The notes under the pieces: generated by a model
Databases searched by the model: none
What the model saw: the letters and a program-made list of their open reading frames with translations, nothing else
What the model was told of the DNA's origin: nothing
NCBI GenBank assembly: GCA_039602395.1
Contig: JBCNJP010000025.1
Location: 37,675,649-37,739,648, forward strand
Direction of reading: 5' to 3'
Source of the DNA: Deinandra increscens subsp. villosa
Taxonomy: Eukaryota; Streptophyta; Magnoliopsida; Asterales; Asteraceae
DNA: 64,000 nucleotides
Part shown: piece by piece, positions 1 to 11,876 of the stretch
Position numbering within the stretch: position 1 is the first letter of the stretch
Layout: the number at the start of each line of letters is the position of its first letter
Translations under genes and position numbers: made by a program

Positions 1-165
1 AATTGCTAGTTCCAGTTCCTGTCTAGCCTCTGGTGAGGTTTGAACGTCTTTCATCCTCTGCAAAGCGTTAATGATGCTTGAGTCATTCCCAACATTGCCT
101 AAACCAGGCACGAACGCATAACCGTTTGTTCCATGGGCAATTCTCTTAAGATGCTCCTCTTTGCC
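1..165 (-). CDS. Unassigned open frame at window edge
   Basis: On the minus strand a frame stays open from just after a TAA at 166-168 to the window edge, about 55 codons, and would continue outside. It contains the stretch AHGTNGYAFVPGLGN and ends in PEARQELELAI. I do not recognise it. It lies downstream (in minus orientation) of a gypsy leader/gag remnant, so it may be the next part of that decayed element, or another fragment inserted in it. No start codon is assigned. Confidence 0.2.
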
Positions 166-1794
166 TTATACATCTAGTGACGACTTCAGTAGCCTTGAGT
201 TGGTTGTTCTGACCTTTAACTCAGCAGTCTCTAGTCATGCGGTTCATCCTCCTATAGTTCTGGCAGCAATGCTTGCCACACGCGCTAGTGTGTTAGTAGT
301 TACACTCGTTACACTATAGGGTACTTTCCAGTACACCCACCTCGGCCCTAACTGTTTGGTCCTGATTGCTTTGCTTGCTGAAGAAGTTGCTTGTTGAGTT
401 ACTAAGCTTGTGACTCTGTTGTTACCATTGAATAGAAGACAATGCTTAAATTTAGAATTGTTACCACTTGAGTTGTCCCACTTTCTCTTATGTTCTGAAG
501 TGCCCATAGTAGACATCCTCAAGGAAGGGTACCTAGAGCTATAGCCTGGTCAATAAGCTTACGAGCTAACCAAGCTGCTTGTTGAATAATAATGGGACTT
601 AGTGGAGTTACAATGCCCTGAGTCTAATGGTCAACCTAGCCCTGTGAAGTTTTATACGCTTGTAACCTAGTTCCATTGTATGAGGACACAAAAGAGTCCA
701 TTCACTGGATAGGGTTGTATAAGTTTTGTTTTCAGAATTTTCCTGAGGACCTGTAGCATGAATTCCCATTTCAGAATAACATTTTTGGATTTGTACTCCT
801 CTCTTAGTGAGGAAGTAAATTCCTTCCAAGGTAGCGTGTTTGCTACAGTCAGACATAACATTAATACCTAGGTATTCCATCAGGTAAGTGTAGGTCCCTT
901 AAAAGGTCTTGTTACTTAATCGACTTTGTTGGCCAAGGGAATCGCACATCCTGAATGTCAATACCGGTATCCTCAATATACCTGAGCAAACTAGTTTCTC
1001 CCTCGGCTCTGTTGAATGCATCAGGCTTTCCGCCCTAGAAGTTCCTGGAAGTGGTAGGTTTTCTTGTCCTAATTGCCCCTACTCTTGTGCCTAAACTGCT
1101 AATGCTGCAATTAGGTATTATTATTGTCCATTATGTTGAACTTGTGTTAGTGTCTCAACGACCTCATCCTCGGGTTCCTCTTCACCCTTCTAGGCCTGAA
1201 GTGCTTCGGTTATCGTACATACGACAACCATAGTCTGTGTCTCTATTGTTATGATTCTGGATTTTTCTATGGCCGCTCAAGCCTCAGCATCCCCAATTCT
1301 AGTATCGCGTGCGAACAATCGCTCTTCAAGTCGGTGCGACGATCAATGTGGTTCATGTTGACCGCTATGATGTTGTGTCTAAGTCTGCTCATAAGGACTC
1401 GAAGATTCTTCTCGATCTCCAGTAAGCTCATAGTCTTTTCCGTTGTGTTACACACGTCCTGTAGCTCGCAGTCCACACAACCCGCACCCACTGCAAGAAT
1501 CTGTTACGTGAGTCGGCTCATCATGAGCTTCATTGTAGATATTCAGCTACATTCGGTGTTCCTTCAGTTCAGACGTTTGATGAACTAGCAGGTCTCCTAC
1601 CCGCTTGGGATGATGTAAGGGATGTTGACATGTTTGTAATGTAATATGTATATACATATATATATATATATATGTCATGAAATGTTAGATTAACAAGAAC
1701 ATGTGAGTGAGTATGTGTATGACTAATGCAACTCTAAGGCTATAGTTGGCCTATATGCAAGACCGGGTTCACTATAACCAATGGCTCTGATACC
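1..1794 (-). mobile_element. Decayed Ty3/gypsy internal region: leader and gag remnant
   Basis: This stretch begins, in minus orientation, with a tRNA-iMet-type primer-binding site at 1782-1795, directly next to an LTR, so it should be the leader and gag of a gypsy element. Coding evidence is weak: around 430-520 the minus strand reads SEHKRKWDNSSGNN, like the basic linker that precedes the gag zinc knuckle in chromoviruses, and 1100-1240 reads an acidic EEEPEDEVVE segment. All frames are broken by stops. A short (TA)n tract sits at 1648-1672. Confidence 0.5.
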
Positions 1795-1795
1795 A
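1782..1795 (-). other. Retrotransposon primer-binding site (iMet type)
   Basis: The minus strand reads TGGTATCAGAGCCA three bases after the LTR end GGGTGTGACA. This is the usual plant LTR-retrotransposon primer site complementary to initiator methionine tRNA. Confidence 0.85.
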
Positions 1796-1798
1796 ATC

Positions 1799-4438
1799 TG
1801 TCACACCCTCAAAATCCACATGCGGAGTATAACCACGAGGCGTGTGGCAAACCAGGACCTGATTCATTAGCCATACTAAACCATGCAAAAATAGTTTTAA
1901 AGGGATGCGGATGCGTAAGTAAAAGTAATAACAATGTTGCGCAAAACACGTGCTCAACCAAAATAAAAATAAATAAACCAATGAAGTTTTAAAAGTGTGT
2001 TGTAGACCCATTGCAAAGTATGCGTCCTAATCATGCTCCGGACCTAGATACCTGTGAAAGACATGCTATGTGGGTCAGCGCAAAGGCTGGTGAGTTCATA
2101 TAGACAAAAAGTAAGAATTAATGTTTGTACCAATTTTTAAACAATGTAATCATAATTGTATTGTAGCTAGCTAGGCCAAAATCGCTATCACTATGCAGTT
2201 CGCAACCGAAGCATGACTGTTTGTGTCTGTATTGCCTTTCCATCAACGTCTAACACGGACGATGATGATACTGTCTAGGCTATGTTACACATGTTCGACA
2301 TCCCGTCGAGTTAGAGCGACTAACGCGGGTGGGGTTTGTCAAACGCATTAGTACTACTCAATATAACCTCGCTTTCTCATAAACTAACGGTCCGAAAATG
2401 TAAGGACTTCAAATATGTGTTATGTTCGCACATACGTGATCAGCTATACAATTATATTACCAGAAATGTTTGTAGCATGCTTTTCGCTCTCAAGGAGATA
2501 CTTAGAGAGAAAAATGTTATAGAACTCACCTTAGGGAGCTCAGTAAGAGTTTGAAACCAAAAACGTAAACATGTGACTTCCTAAGAATCACCTAAAAGAG
2601 AGTGCGTGTGAGATAGGAGTGTATGAAAACTTAGACTGACTCAATCATTCCTGAGGACATGTTGGTGACACAATTAACAGTTGCGTTGTTTGTTTGACTC
2701 CACCTTCCACTTATGGAAGGTTCTACTTTTGGAAAGTTTCCATAAATATTATATTTCCATGTATACCAAGTTATCAAGTAGAACATGCAAAAACGTGATA
2801 CACGTATCCTAGCATGCACCTAAGTCATGTCATTGGCCAAACATCGTAGTCCTAAGTTGACCAAATAACTCAAGTAGCATGTAGTTCACATATATGTCAT
2901 ACATCTCATGTTAATCATGTATCATAGTGGATCATACAAGTTTCCTACAAGTGTTTCTAGTTTGAATATGTTAGACACACACGTAATCAATAATGATCTA
3001 GCTTAACTAACAAGATCCCTAAGATCACAAATTACACGATCTTTATAACAAGCAAGATACGTTGTGGTGTCATTAGATCATTTAGTGTAATAAATACGTA
3101 GATACAATCTCTAAAGGTTTAATTTTATAAATCGTGCCATATTTTGCATCAACGGTAACACTTTTCATGGAACATGTAACCTAGCTACCACTAACACCTT
3201 GTAACACATGCATTAGGTCACTTCATGGGATGTGTGTGAGGGTTATATACTCATATTGAACCAAGAAACATAAAATACAAATAAAATTAAAGGAGGAAAC
3301 TGCTGGGCGGTGAGTTTGAACCGACGACCACCCAGTCCACATAGATGCACACAAACCACTAGGACATTTTCTTATTTGTTGATTTTCTATTGTCATCCTC
3401 ATAACCTATTAACAAACAGATGTACTGGTTTATAGGTTTTGAACAACTTTAAGAGCCTGCATACAATTTCAGGAGTCGTGGAATTATCTCGAACAACAAT
3501 ACTTCATCTAGTTCATCAATTAATATAAAACTCACGCATGCACATTTATGTTTAACGAATTAACGTTTGTGTTCAAGTATAAGCGATCCATCGAATCAAC
3601 AACTTAGCACGTATAACATTCGTCATTATCAACATAACGACTTCCATATACACAGACTATTAGCACATCACGGTCCAACCCCGAGGGTATTTGAGAACAA
3701 AAGACGAGAAGGGAGTTACCTTTGGTAGTCCTCGGTGGTTTGCGGTCTTCACTCGATGTTTCTACTCACGTAGTAGTCTTCGTGACCTCTTAATTTGTGT
3801 GTGACAGCAACGATTAGTAGGTTTTGATGGAGGGTGGGGGAGAAATCGTAAGGAGAGGGGGAGTATGCCGCGAATCAGAGGAGATAGGAGATATGTACGG
3901 TTATTAGGAGATTACGGGGGAGAGGTTTGAGGGATTTTAGGATTAATTGTTGTGATCTTCAAATCAATTTGTCTTGTCTTTTTTTTTACAAAGTTACACA
4001 AGGCCCCTACAAGTTCCTAAAATTTTCGGTTGGCAACCCTCCACACCGTACATCGAAATCTTGCATCCATAAATGAATCGTTGATCTCCATTTTACGTTT
4101 ACGTAACCACGAGTGTTGCTCACTACATAAAGATAAAGTAGGAGGTCTTGAGTGTCAAGTAGCATATATGAAGGTAATATTCTTGTACTAGGTTAGCATA
4201 TAAAGTCACATAATACTACGTAACATAGATTGTATGGGTGTCGTTTGTTAGCTTAGCGTTTGCTAATTTTTATGTCAACCAATGTGCAGGACCGACTCGA
4301 CTCATATGTGACTGTCTATGGACTCAATGACCCATCAAACACCCATATTAGATGTATGAATGCATGTACGTTCGAATAAATAGTTATTCATGTTCGTGTT
4401 CGTTCGTAAAATTACCTGCATTTTCACCGGGTGTCACA
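1799..4438 (-). repeat. Ty3/gypsy long terminal repeat (LTR A)
   Basis: About 2.64 kb bounded by TGTCACACCC on the plus strand at 1799 and GGGTGTCACA at 4438, the inverted-end pattern of a minus-strand LTR. A primer site abuts the low-coordinate end and a polypurine tract (minus strand) abuts the high-coordinate end, which fixes the orientation and both borders. It is clearly related to LTR B at 7763: both carry a block with AACCGAAGC near 2200 and 8236, and a GTGGGGTTTGTCA-like block near 2330 and 8380. A tRNA-like module lies at about 3302-3366. Its size fits Tekay/Del-type chromoviruses. Confidence 0.75.
3302..3366 (-). other. tRNA-like module inside LTR A
   Basis: On the minus strand the segment starts CCTAGTGGTTTGTGTG (A-box-like) and later has GTCGGTTCAAACTC (B-box-like, compare GGTTCGANNCC), with a tRNA-like spacing. 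It lacks a convincing cloverleaf, so I read it as a tRNA-derived relic rather than a gene. LTR B has two such modules. Confidence 0.4.
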
Positions 4439-4570
4439 TCATCCCTTTGTTGAAGGAATTTCCGTCCCGAAAATTAAGATCGTTGCTCATGCACTAGACA
4501 AAAGAAAAATAAAATTCTCAGTTGTCACATCATCCCCCTGTTTTAGGAAATTTTGCCCCCGAAATTTAAC
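4439..4570 (-). other. Polypurine tract region, duplicated
   Basis: Next to LTR A the plus strand reads CATCATCCCTTTGTTGAAGG followed by TTTCCGTCCCGAAAATT, and about 95 bases on a second copy reads CATCATCCCCCTGTTTTAGG and TTTTGCCCCCGAAATTT. On the minus strand both are purine-rich tracts preceding LTR-start-like TGTGACA / TGACAAC. The same double arrangement occurs beside LTR B at 11241-11376. Confidence 0.6.
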
Positions 4571-5239
4571 TGTTACATTCATTGATTGGCTTTTGTCTAT
4601 TTGAATAACTGAGGATGCTTCGCATTATTTGATTGACACACATTTATGTGAACTCCAATCCATGACTCAAATATCCAACGAACCTCAAAGATTGAGACAT
4701 TTGTGTATACGTGTTTTTCCCCCATTCGGCTCATTGTTTCCGCTGGTTATTCAGAGGACTACAATTGTTCATTGAGTTTCATCTCCTCGAGGGAAACAAT
4801 GAGTATTTCATCTGATAGACACCTTTCGGGTTTGATGCACGAAACACGTAGTGTGTACCATTAATTCTTTTTGATAGATTCAACTCATATGCTAGAGAAC
4901 CAATTCTATCTACATCCGCTAATGGTTCTACATATTGTGCATTTTGTTTGTCATGTTTTCCTCAAAATGGGTTACCCTTACCAGGATGAGACCTTTAGGT
5001 AGAATGTCTATCGGTAGTGCTTTTGATGACAACGAAATGTTGCACATGTCTTGAGTTTGTATAATCCTTTCCGATGTCTTGTATTGGGTTCAGGACCTGT
5101 AAGTTGAGCATCACCAACCGCTACCCAGTCGGCGGGTGACTTACATTTTTGTACGTTAGAGTGCATCAAACTGTGCTATGTCAATGTTAGTGTGATAACT
5201 TTGGTGGTAGCGAACTCCGCCAAATATTAAAAGTGTTTC

Positions 5240-7390
5240 CTAGTTGTTGCGGAAATCCATCTCACATGCCCTAAGCATCTTGTCTAATGGCTTGGGTAGT
5301 GAGCTAGTTCGTTCCTATTGTTTGAAAATGATATGTAGTACTCGCGTCCAGACATGTTCCCAACACCTTTGGCAATGCTGCCTAGAAATGACGTGTAAAT
5401 CAATTGTCTCGACCCGATATGGTCTAAGTGGCACTCCGTGTCGGGAGGCAATCTCCTTCATATAGGTCTGAGATAACTTCTCTGTTATCCCCGTCTTTTC
5501 GGTCGTTGGAAAGAGAGTAGGTTTGGTCAGATGAACAACGATCACCCAGATCGTATCACGTCCGCATGATGTCTGAGGTAGTTTTGTGGTAGAGTCCATA
5601 GATGTTTGTCTCTGCTTCACATATGAATGTTTCTGGTGGTAGTAATAGTCCGAGTAACTGCTGATGTAGGATCTATGCCTTGGAGCAAGTTACACACTAG
5701 CTCACATAGGTTCCAATTCCGTCCTTCGTGTTCGGCTACCAGTGGAATGTTCTCAAATGTTTGTATCGCGTGTTCGAACCATAATGAGCAAATTATCAAG
5801 AACTACGAATTTTATCCATTACTAGCTTTCTTAGATTCCCGTATCAGGGGACCCATACGTTAACGAATGTTATCTAGTTTGACCATTAAGAGTTTTTCGT
5901 TCCCTCGTAAAGATCCTATCCCTACATTTGTTTGTCCTCGTGCTTTGAGTTAAGCTTCCTGAGTTCGCTTTGATAGTCCAGTGTGTATTGTAAGTTGGAA
6001 TGCTCGATCTCGGCTAAGTTTAGGGGTTTCCTTTCTACTCAAGAATCTAGATACAACGCCAGCCTTGCCTAAATAATGACTAGGGCCTTCTTGATATGAC
6101 GCTCAGCTCTGCTTCCAAAGCACCATTAGTGTCTATATATATGGTGTACCCTAACTAACCCTCCACACCTCTGGTATTCCAGAAGCGTACTAGTCGCCTA
6201 CCAGAACCACCATCCCTCATGTTAGTAAGTAGACGAGTTACACAATAGGGTTCCATTCCATGCCATTGTACCCGAGCACCCACGCTCACGTTATGTTCTT
6301 CGAAATCTTGTAATCTTTGAGGGTTGTGTGTTTGGTACCATACAGAAAATGTCTCCAGACCTTCGATATGTACGACATTTCACCCAATCCCAAGTCATTA
6401 GAGGTGTAGTCCTGCTCGTGCATCTTCAGCTGACATGTGGCATAGGTGATGACCTTCTCGCATTTTATCAACGTATAACTGAGACCATTATTGGAGTCAT
6501 CCCAATATACCATGAAGTCCTTAGTTTTCTTGGATAGGATAAAATCAGTGCTTTGCGAAACTCCAGCTTCATCATTTGGAAAGTCACTTCATGGTCATCA
6601 CCTCAGTGAATCTAATATCTTTTGTGGTCCAGGGGGTATGGAGTTTGGCGGTTATAGAAAGTCCTCTCAATTAATCATCAACATTCATCCGTCAAAATAT
6701 GAAATTAATGTCATCCTTATTGGTTATGTTGAAGCTGGCCAATCCTTGGTGGCCTCCTTTGTAGAGGGACCAACCTGTGTCACTTTTTAAGCACGATAGG
6801 TTCAGACGACGTTTTTTTTCATGTTCCTCCTGGATTTTGGGGTTACTACGACATTATAAATAATCTGACGTCGAATCGATCAAGGTAGGGCTTACTCACG
6901 ATTCATGAGATCCATGAACAGTGCGGATGCATTAGTCAAACCCACGGGTTATGACTAAAACTCGTAATGGTCGTACCGGTTCGTAAACACAGTTTCTTTT
7001 TTTTTCTTTTTTTTTGGGAGATCCTCCTCCCGAATGATTATCTGCTGATATCCAAATTTCCATTAAATATTAGAATATTAGTTCGATCCCTGAAGCTGGT
7101 CGGATAAATCAGAAATTCAAGGTAGAGAAGAAAATTCTTTACAGTAGCCTTGTTTATTTTGCAAAGAATGATGCAAATGCAGAAAGTCTCATCCTTCTTC
7201 TTTACAAAAGACCCGGGGCTCCCCGCGACGATTAGCTTGACTTGATAAATCATTCATATAATGAATCATGAAGTTGGGTGCACAACTACTATAGTTCCTC
7301 TGGTGCGAGTCAGTATGGTGCTCAAGTAATAGACGCTGCATCGGGACGGGGTTAAATCGAGATTCAATTGACAATCAGATGGATGACCAG
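5240..7390 (-). pseudogene. Decayed Ty3/gypsy pol (RT, RNase H, integrase)
   Basis: On the minus strand, pieces of chromovirus pol appear in the right order. At 7374-7189 a degraded RT start; at 7220-7040 the RT block FVKKKDETFCICI followed by NKATVKN, matching the family pattern [20 protein letters not shown]. At 6480-6290 an RNase H block with YATCQLKMHEQDYTSNDL and LYGTKHTTLKD. At 5620-5315 an integrase block with MDSTTKLPQTS, TIWVIVVHLTK and RHGVP. Many stops and frame changes separate them, so this copy is dead. It belongs upstream of LTR A, its 3' LTR. Its gag and protease are missing on the 7.4-7.76 kb side, where LTR B begins. Confidence 0.7.
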
Positions 7391-7762
7391 TTAGTCTTTG
7401 GTGAATGTTTCTTGAAAGTTATAAAAGACAAGAAAATCCTCGATCTATCTTTCTTCCTTTGGCTTCTCAACCACATGAGCTAGAATAGCGACATGATCCC
7501 CCCAGCAGACACCCTGTGTCTTTAGATATGATGAGTTGCCTAGGACAGATTTATTCTTCTATCCTTGAACTTTTCTACTAGGTGAGGAATTCAGACGAGT
7601 TCTCCTAATGACGAAGTCCCAGCTCGATGCTTGGACAACCAATCCATTCAAAAAAAAATACTTGTCGGATCTACTTATAGTGATCAGAATATAGGTCTGT
7701 TAGTTCCAGTTTACATCTCCTGATCACATGCTTGCTTCCTCCAATTTTACTAATTGCTAGTT
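7391..7762. other. Unrecognised spacer between pol remnant and LTR B
   Basis: I see no coding frame, primer site or repeat here. It is probably further decayed pol/gag sequence. The absence of a TGGTATCAGAGC-type site before 7763 shows that the LTR at 7763 is not the 5' LTR of the pol remnant, or that this part was lost. Confidence 0.4.
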
Positions 7763-8900
7763 TGTCATACCCCTAATTTCCACTAACGGAGTTTTACCGT
7801 GTGGGGTGTGAACCAGACCAGGACCCGAGTCATTAGTTACATCAAACATAAGTTAAGGGTTCGAAACGTAAATTTATTTCCAAACGGGAAATATCAAACC
7901 AGAGTTAAAGTTTAGCGGAAGCTTATGAAAGTTATGTTTTGCAAAACAAGCGTCCGATAAGTAAATAAAGTTCAAGTATAGGGCTTTAAAAACGAGTTCC
8001 CAAAAATAAAGTTTAACTAGCGTACGTGCCCAAAATCCGATTCTCCTTAGCGTCCTACAAAGCATGCATAATGGCAAGTGTGAACTAATGTTGGTGAGTT
8101 CACATAAGCACATAAGTATAACTAGTATAGTTATGTAGTACGTATACAACAGTTTTTATTCGTATGTAAGCATGTATATTAACAGTACAATCCATATCGT
8201 AGGTAGCGAGCCTAAGTTCATGTCACTAAAACGTTCGCAACCGAAGCTGGCCAATTAGTTGTAGGAATAATTCCTTACGTGGTTTGCCTTCCCCGTGTCT
8301 ACTCGACCACGGTAAGTTTAGGCTGACATTGTCCTCAGTCCGACCGCCAGTCGGTTGGTGCATCTCGTGCCCGCTGAGTGGGGTTTGTCAGACCCCAGTA
8401 GTACTACCCAATATCCCCTCGCTATTTGCTATTAACGGTTCGATAAGTAAGGACTTTCAAAGATAAAGCATTTTACGTGAACATGTGATATATACCAGAT
8501 TTCTACTTTAATCATACATAATAGTTGTCGTGTTATCACCCTAACCCGGGTGTAACGTGTTTGCGTGTGTTATCGTCCAAAACCGGACGTAACGTAAAGG
8601 TTGTGTAACTCACCTTAGGGTGCGCTGCTACAAATTTAGTAAGACTCCGAGTCTTGCGTAACTACCAAGCACCTATTGAATTTACATACGTAAGTGTGTG
8701 TCCGTGCATGAGTCACATAGCCTAGAAGACGATATTAAGACCAAGTAATTTCAAATATGACGTTGGTGACAATTTCACTACATGATAAAAATCGTTTGTT
8801 CGAAAGCAGTCAGAAATGACATTTAATCAAGAACACAAGGATTTACGAAAACCAATGCACGAATATTATTCCTAATAATAAAAATGTAGAGATGATCGGG

Positions 8901-8948
<48 letters not shown>

Positions 8949-8952
<4 letters not shown>

Positions 8953-9126
8953 GAGATGATCATTTGAGAACTAATTGGTTGAGAGAACTTTTGAGAACCA
9001 TTTTAAGCCACTAGTTGTATTTACATATACCTCCCTCCCATGAATTGTAGTGGTCCCCAACTGAAATTAGTGGTGGAGATTCAGTTCTCAAAAGTTCTCA
9101 AAATAAAAAGTTCTCATTTGAACCTA

Positions 9127-9132
<6 letters not shown>
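8949..9132 (+). mobile_element. Microsatellite-bound MITE, copy 1
   Basis: Starts GGGAGATGATCATTTGAGAAC just after an (AT)n run and ends CTCATTTGAACCTAACCCTA before another (TA)n run. The ends form imperfect inverted repeats (TAGGG...TCATTTGAGAAC versus TAGGGTTAGGTTCAAATGAG). Non-coding and AT-rich. The internal sequence GTGGTCCCCAACTGAAATTA is shared with copies 2 and 3. Confidence 0.7.
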
Positions 9133-9156
<24 letters not shown>

Positions 9157-9161
<5 letters not shown>

Positions 9162-9343
9162 AGAGGATCATTTGAGAACCAATTGGGTTTGAGAACTAAA
9201 ATAAACTAATCTCAGCCACTAGTTTATATATATGGAAACCCCCCCCCCCCCCCCCCCGTGAATTATAGTGGTCCCCACCTGAAATTAGTGGTGGAGATTT
9301 AGTTCTCAAAAGTTCTCAAAATAAAAAGTTCTCATTTGAACCT

Positions 9344-9350
<7 letters not shown>
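9157..9350 (+). mobile_element. Microsatellite-bound MITE, copy 2
   Basis: Same family as copy 1, beginning TAGGGAGAGGATCATTTGAG and ending GAACCTTACCCTA, between (TA)n tracts. It contains a run of about 18 C (9240-9257) and the shared GTGGTCCCCACCTGAAATTA. Copies 1 and 2 sit head to tail about 25 bases apart. Confidence 0.7.
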
Positions 9351-9413
<63 letters not shown>

Positions 9414-9778
9414 TCGTAAATATAAATATCGAGGTGTAGTCAAATGTGTGAAAAATAAAAACGTCAATATATATATTTATGTGTCGTGTCGAAATTTCAA
9501 GAGTTTAAAGAAAATCTTAAAACGTTCGCATGTATGTGAATACATGACAATAAATTAAGTATAACTATTTTTTTCCTATGTTTAAAACTAATTTATATCA
9601 ATATAAACGAAATCATCAAGTTTTAATTCCTTTAAATCATAAGGGTTCCATAATATAAAAATTATACGAGAGCCTTCGGGTCTATGATGACGTAGGGGGA
9701 ACGATCGGTGGAAAGTTTTGAGTCAACCAAATCAATAGAGCAAGAAAATAGAGTATATAAAAAAATACAGAATAACTG

Positions 9779-9845
9779 GAGGTCACCGGGTTCGAACCTG
9801 GGACCTCTGGTTTGAAGGTGAACGTCTCCACCATTGAGACAGTGC
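9779..9845 (-). other. tRNA-like module 1 inside LTR B
   Basis: The minus strand reads TCAATGGTGGAGACGTTCAC and ends with CAGGTTCGAACCCGGTGAC, which contains a perfect B box (GGTTCGAACCC). The A box is only approximate. The acceptor stem is not convincing, so this is a tRNA-derived relic or a Pol III-type promoter module within the LTR. Confidence 0.45.
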
Positions 9846-9936
9846 TGGATTCGTTACATGGTTGGTATGGCATTACTTATATTCACACTGCAGACAGTGG
9901 AACCGGGTCATGAAACAAGGCGGATAAAAATAATAG

Positions 9937-10006
9937 AGGTCGCCGAGGTTCGATCAGATGACCTCCCAGTCAACAGCGAAGGTTTTAACCAGCTGCGCTA
10001 CATCTC
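9937..10006 (-). other. tRNA-like module 2 inside LTR B
   Basis: The minus strand begins ATGTAGCGCAGCTGGTTAAA, a near-perfect A box (TRGCNNAGYNGG), then ACTGGGAGGTCATCTGATCG and AACCTCGGCGACCTC, a degraded B-box region. Size and order resemble a tRNA, but no clean cloverleaf or anticodon loop is apparent. Confidence 0.45.
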
Positions 10007-11240
10007 TTTTGATTTTTTAACCAGCTCATTTAATATATAACCCATCCCCTTGCGTCATCATCTTCTTCATCATAACTCCGGTGGCCGGAATTTTATTCCG
10101 GTCACCGGAAATTCGCGAAGCTAGTAAAAATATAAAGGTAATCGTGCGACTAGAAGAGAGAAACAATTACCTTGGAACAGAGATGAGAAATGTCGGGTTT
10201 TTGAAGCCGAAACGAAACCGAAAACCTCGACCCGGACCTACTAATGGTGCTCCGTTCCCAAATTCGTACACTGGGTTGCTTAGCAGAGGACAGTGACCAC
10301 CGAGATGTGAGAACAATGTTGAAACAGTGTTCAGTTAGCCGGAATTTCAGAGTTCGCCGGAGAACCCTTTTCTTAAAAAAAAAACGAACGAAACCGAGAG
10401 AGAAAGGGAGAGCTCCTGTTGAAACAAATGATGAATTCACGTTCTCCTGATGATTAAAGATTGCGACCGATCAGTTCGAGTGAAACCGTCATGGTAGTGA
10501 TTGCGGGTTTACGGGTGGACGTCGGTTACGTCCGACTGTGTTTAATTTTCTTTTAACACGAGTTTCACGAAATTGCAGAAGTGGTCCCTCACTATTTACA
10601 AGGATAACACACAGTTTTAAGTAATGACACTCAGGTCCCTCCAGGTTATTAAATACAATACAAGTTTAGAAAAGTACAAGTTGAGTCCCTCAACGTTTAA
10701 AACTATTAATGAACTCTCTAACGGAGTTAACGGAGAACACCCTAAATCGAATGTATACGTGTGTTTGTCACAAATATAATTGACGTGTAACGTTTGTAGG
10801 ATGTAAACCCGAATTGATGCACATAAAATCATAAATACCAATTTATAATTATATAAATGATTCACATAATATCATAGTTATAACCGATAACTATATATTT
10901 TTTAAATTCCTATAAAAAAATATATAGAAACGCTTCGCGTAATTTACGTGACACGTCGTCACATAAAATCATAAAATGACATGCGTATATATATAAATAT
11001 ATACCACATAAAAATAATAAATATAATTGTCACATAAAATGACAAAACGTTTTCGTGAAAATCATAAATATAATCTATATAAAATTATAAATTATATAAT
11101 TATATTCAAGTAAGTTAACCAACGTCTAGACTCATGTGCAATGTTCGTGTAACTATTCTAGTTAACCGTAGTAACGGACGTTATGGAAATATAACACAAG
11201 TTATTAACGGGGTTAACCTGGGAAATTGCCGGTTGTCACA

Positions 11241-11376
11241 TCATCCCCTTGTTAAGGAATTTTCGTCCCGAAAATTGCCTTAAGTTGCTACGGTTTCTGC
11301 GGAAGGAAAAGAAAAATTTTAGGGTTGCTACATCATCCCCTTGTTAAGGAAATTTTGTCCCAAGATTTAACTCATA
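11241..11376 (-). other. Polypurine tract region beside LTR B, duplicated
   Basis: The plus strand has CATCATCCCCTTGTTAAGGA at 11239 and again at 11331, each followed by an ATTTT(C/G)TCCC(G/A)A block. On the minus strand these are two polypurine tracts about 90 bases apart upstream of a 3' LTR, the same design as at 4439-4570. The rest of this element's internal region is lost in the assembly gap. Confidence 0.6.
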
Positions 11377-11876
11377 NNNNNNNNNNNNNNNNNNNNNNNN
11401 NNNNNNNNNNNNNNNNNNNNNNNNNNNNNNNNNNNNNNNNNNNNNNNNNNNNNNNNNNNNNNNNNNNNNNNNNNNNNNNNNNNNNNNNNNNNNNNNNNNN
11501 NNNNNNNNNNNNNNNNNNNNNNNNNNNNNNNNNNNNNNNNNNNNNNNNNNNNNNNNNNNNNNNNNNNNNNNNNNNNNNNNNNNNNNNNNNNNNNNNNNNN
11601 NNNNNNNNNNNNNNNNNNNNNNNNNNNNNNNNNNNNNNNNNNNNNNNNNNNNNNNNNNNNNNNNNNNNNNNNNNNNNNNNNNNNNNNNNNNNNNNNNNNN
11701 NNNNNNNNNNNNNNNNNNNNNNNNNNNNNNNNNNNNNNNNNNNNNNNNNNNNNNNNNNNNNNNNNNNNNNNNNNNNNNNNNNNNNNNNNNNNNNNNNNNN
11801 NNNNNNNNNNNNNNNNNNNNNNNNNNNNNNNNNNNNNNNNNNNNNNNNNNNNNNNNNNNNNNNNNNNNNNNNNNNN
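11377..11876. other. Assembly gap of exactly 500 N
   Basis: The run of N is exactly 500 long, which suggests a placeholder rather than a measured gap. It separates a minus-strand gypsy 3' end from a plus-strand gypsy pol, so the true distance and even adjacency are uncertain. Open frames crossing it are meaningless. Confidence 0.95.

Larger units (their letters stand above)
7763..11240 (-). repeat. Ty3/gypsy long terminal repeat (LTR B) with MITE insertions
   Basis: About 3.48 kb from TGTCATACCCC at 7763 to GGTTGTCACA at 11240. It is homologous to LTR A over its first kilobase and is flanked at its high-coordinate end by the same minus-strand polypurine region, so it is a minus-strand 3' LTR. 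Two microsatellite-bound MITEs (8949-9132, 9157-9350) and (AT)n runs at 8903-8950, 9131-9158 and 9351-9410 expand it. Two tRNA-like modules lie at 9779-9845 and 9937-10006. No primer site abuts 7763. Confidence 0.65.

Noticed and set aside
9937..10006. A functional tRNA gene
   Set aside because: A box is good but B box, stems and anticodon arm are degraded; it lies inside an LTR.
10081..10450. Overlapping plus and minus frames at 10.08-10.45 kb
   Set aside because: Both lie inside LTR B in a GC-richer stretch; no domain, and the homologous part of LTR A is not open.
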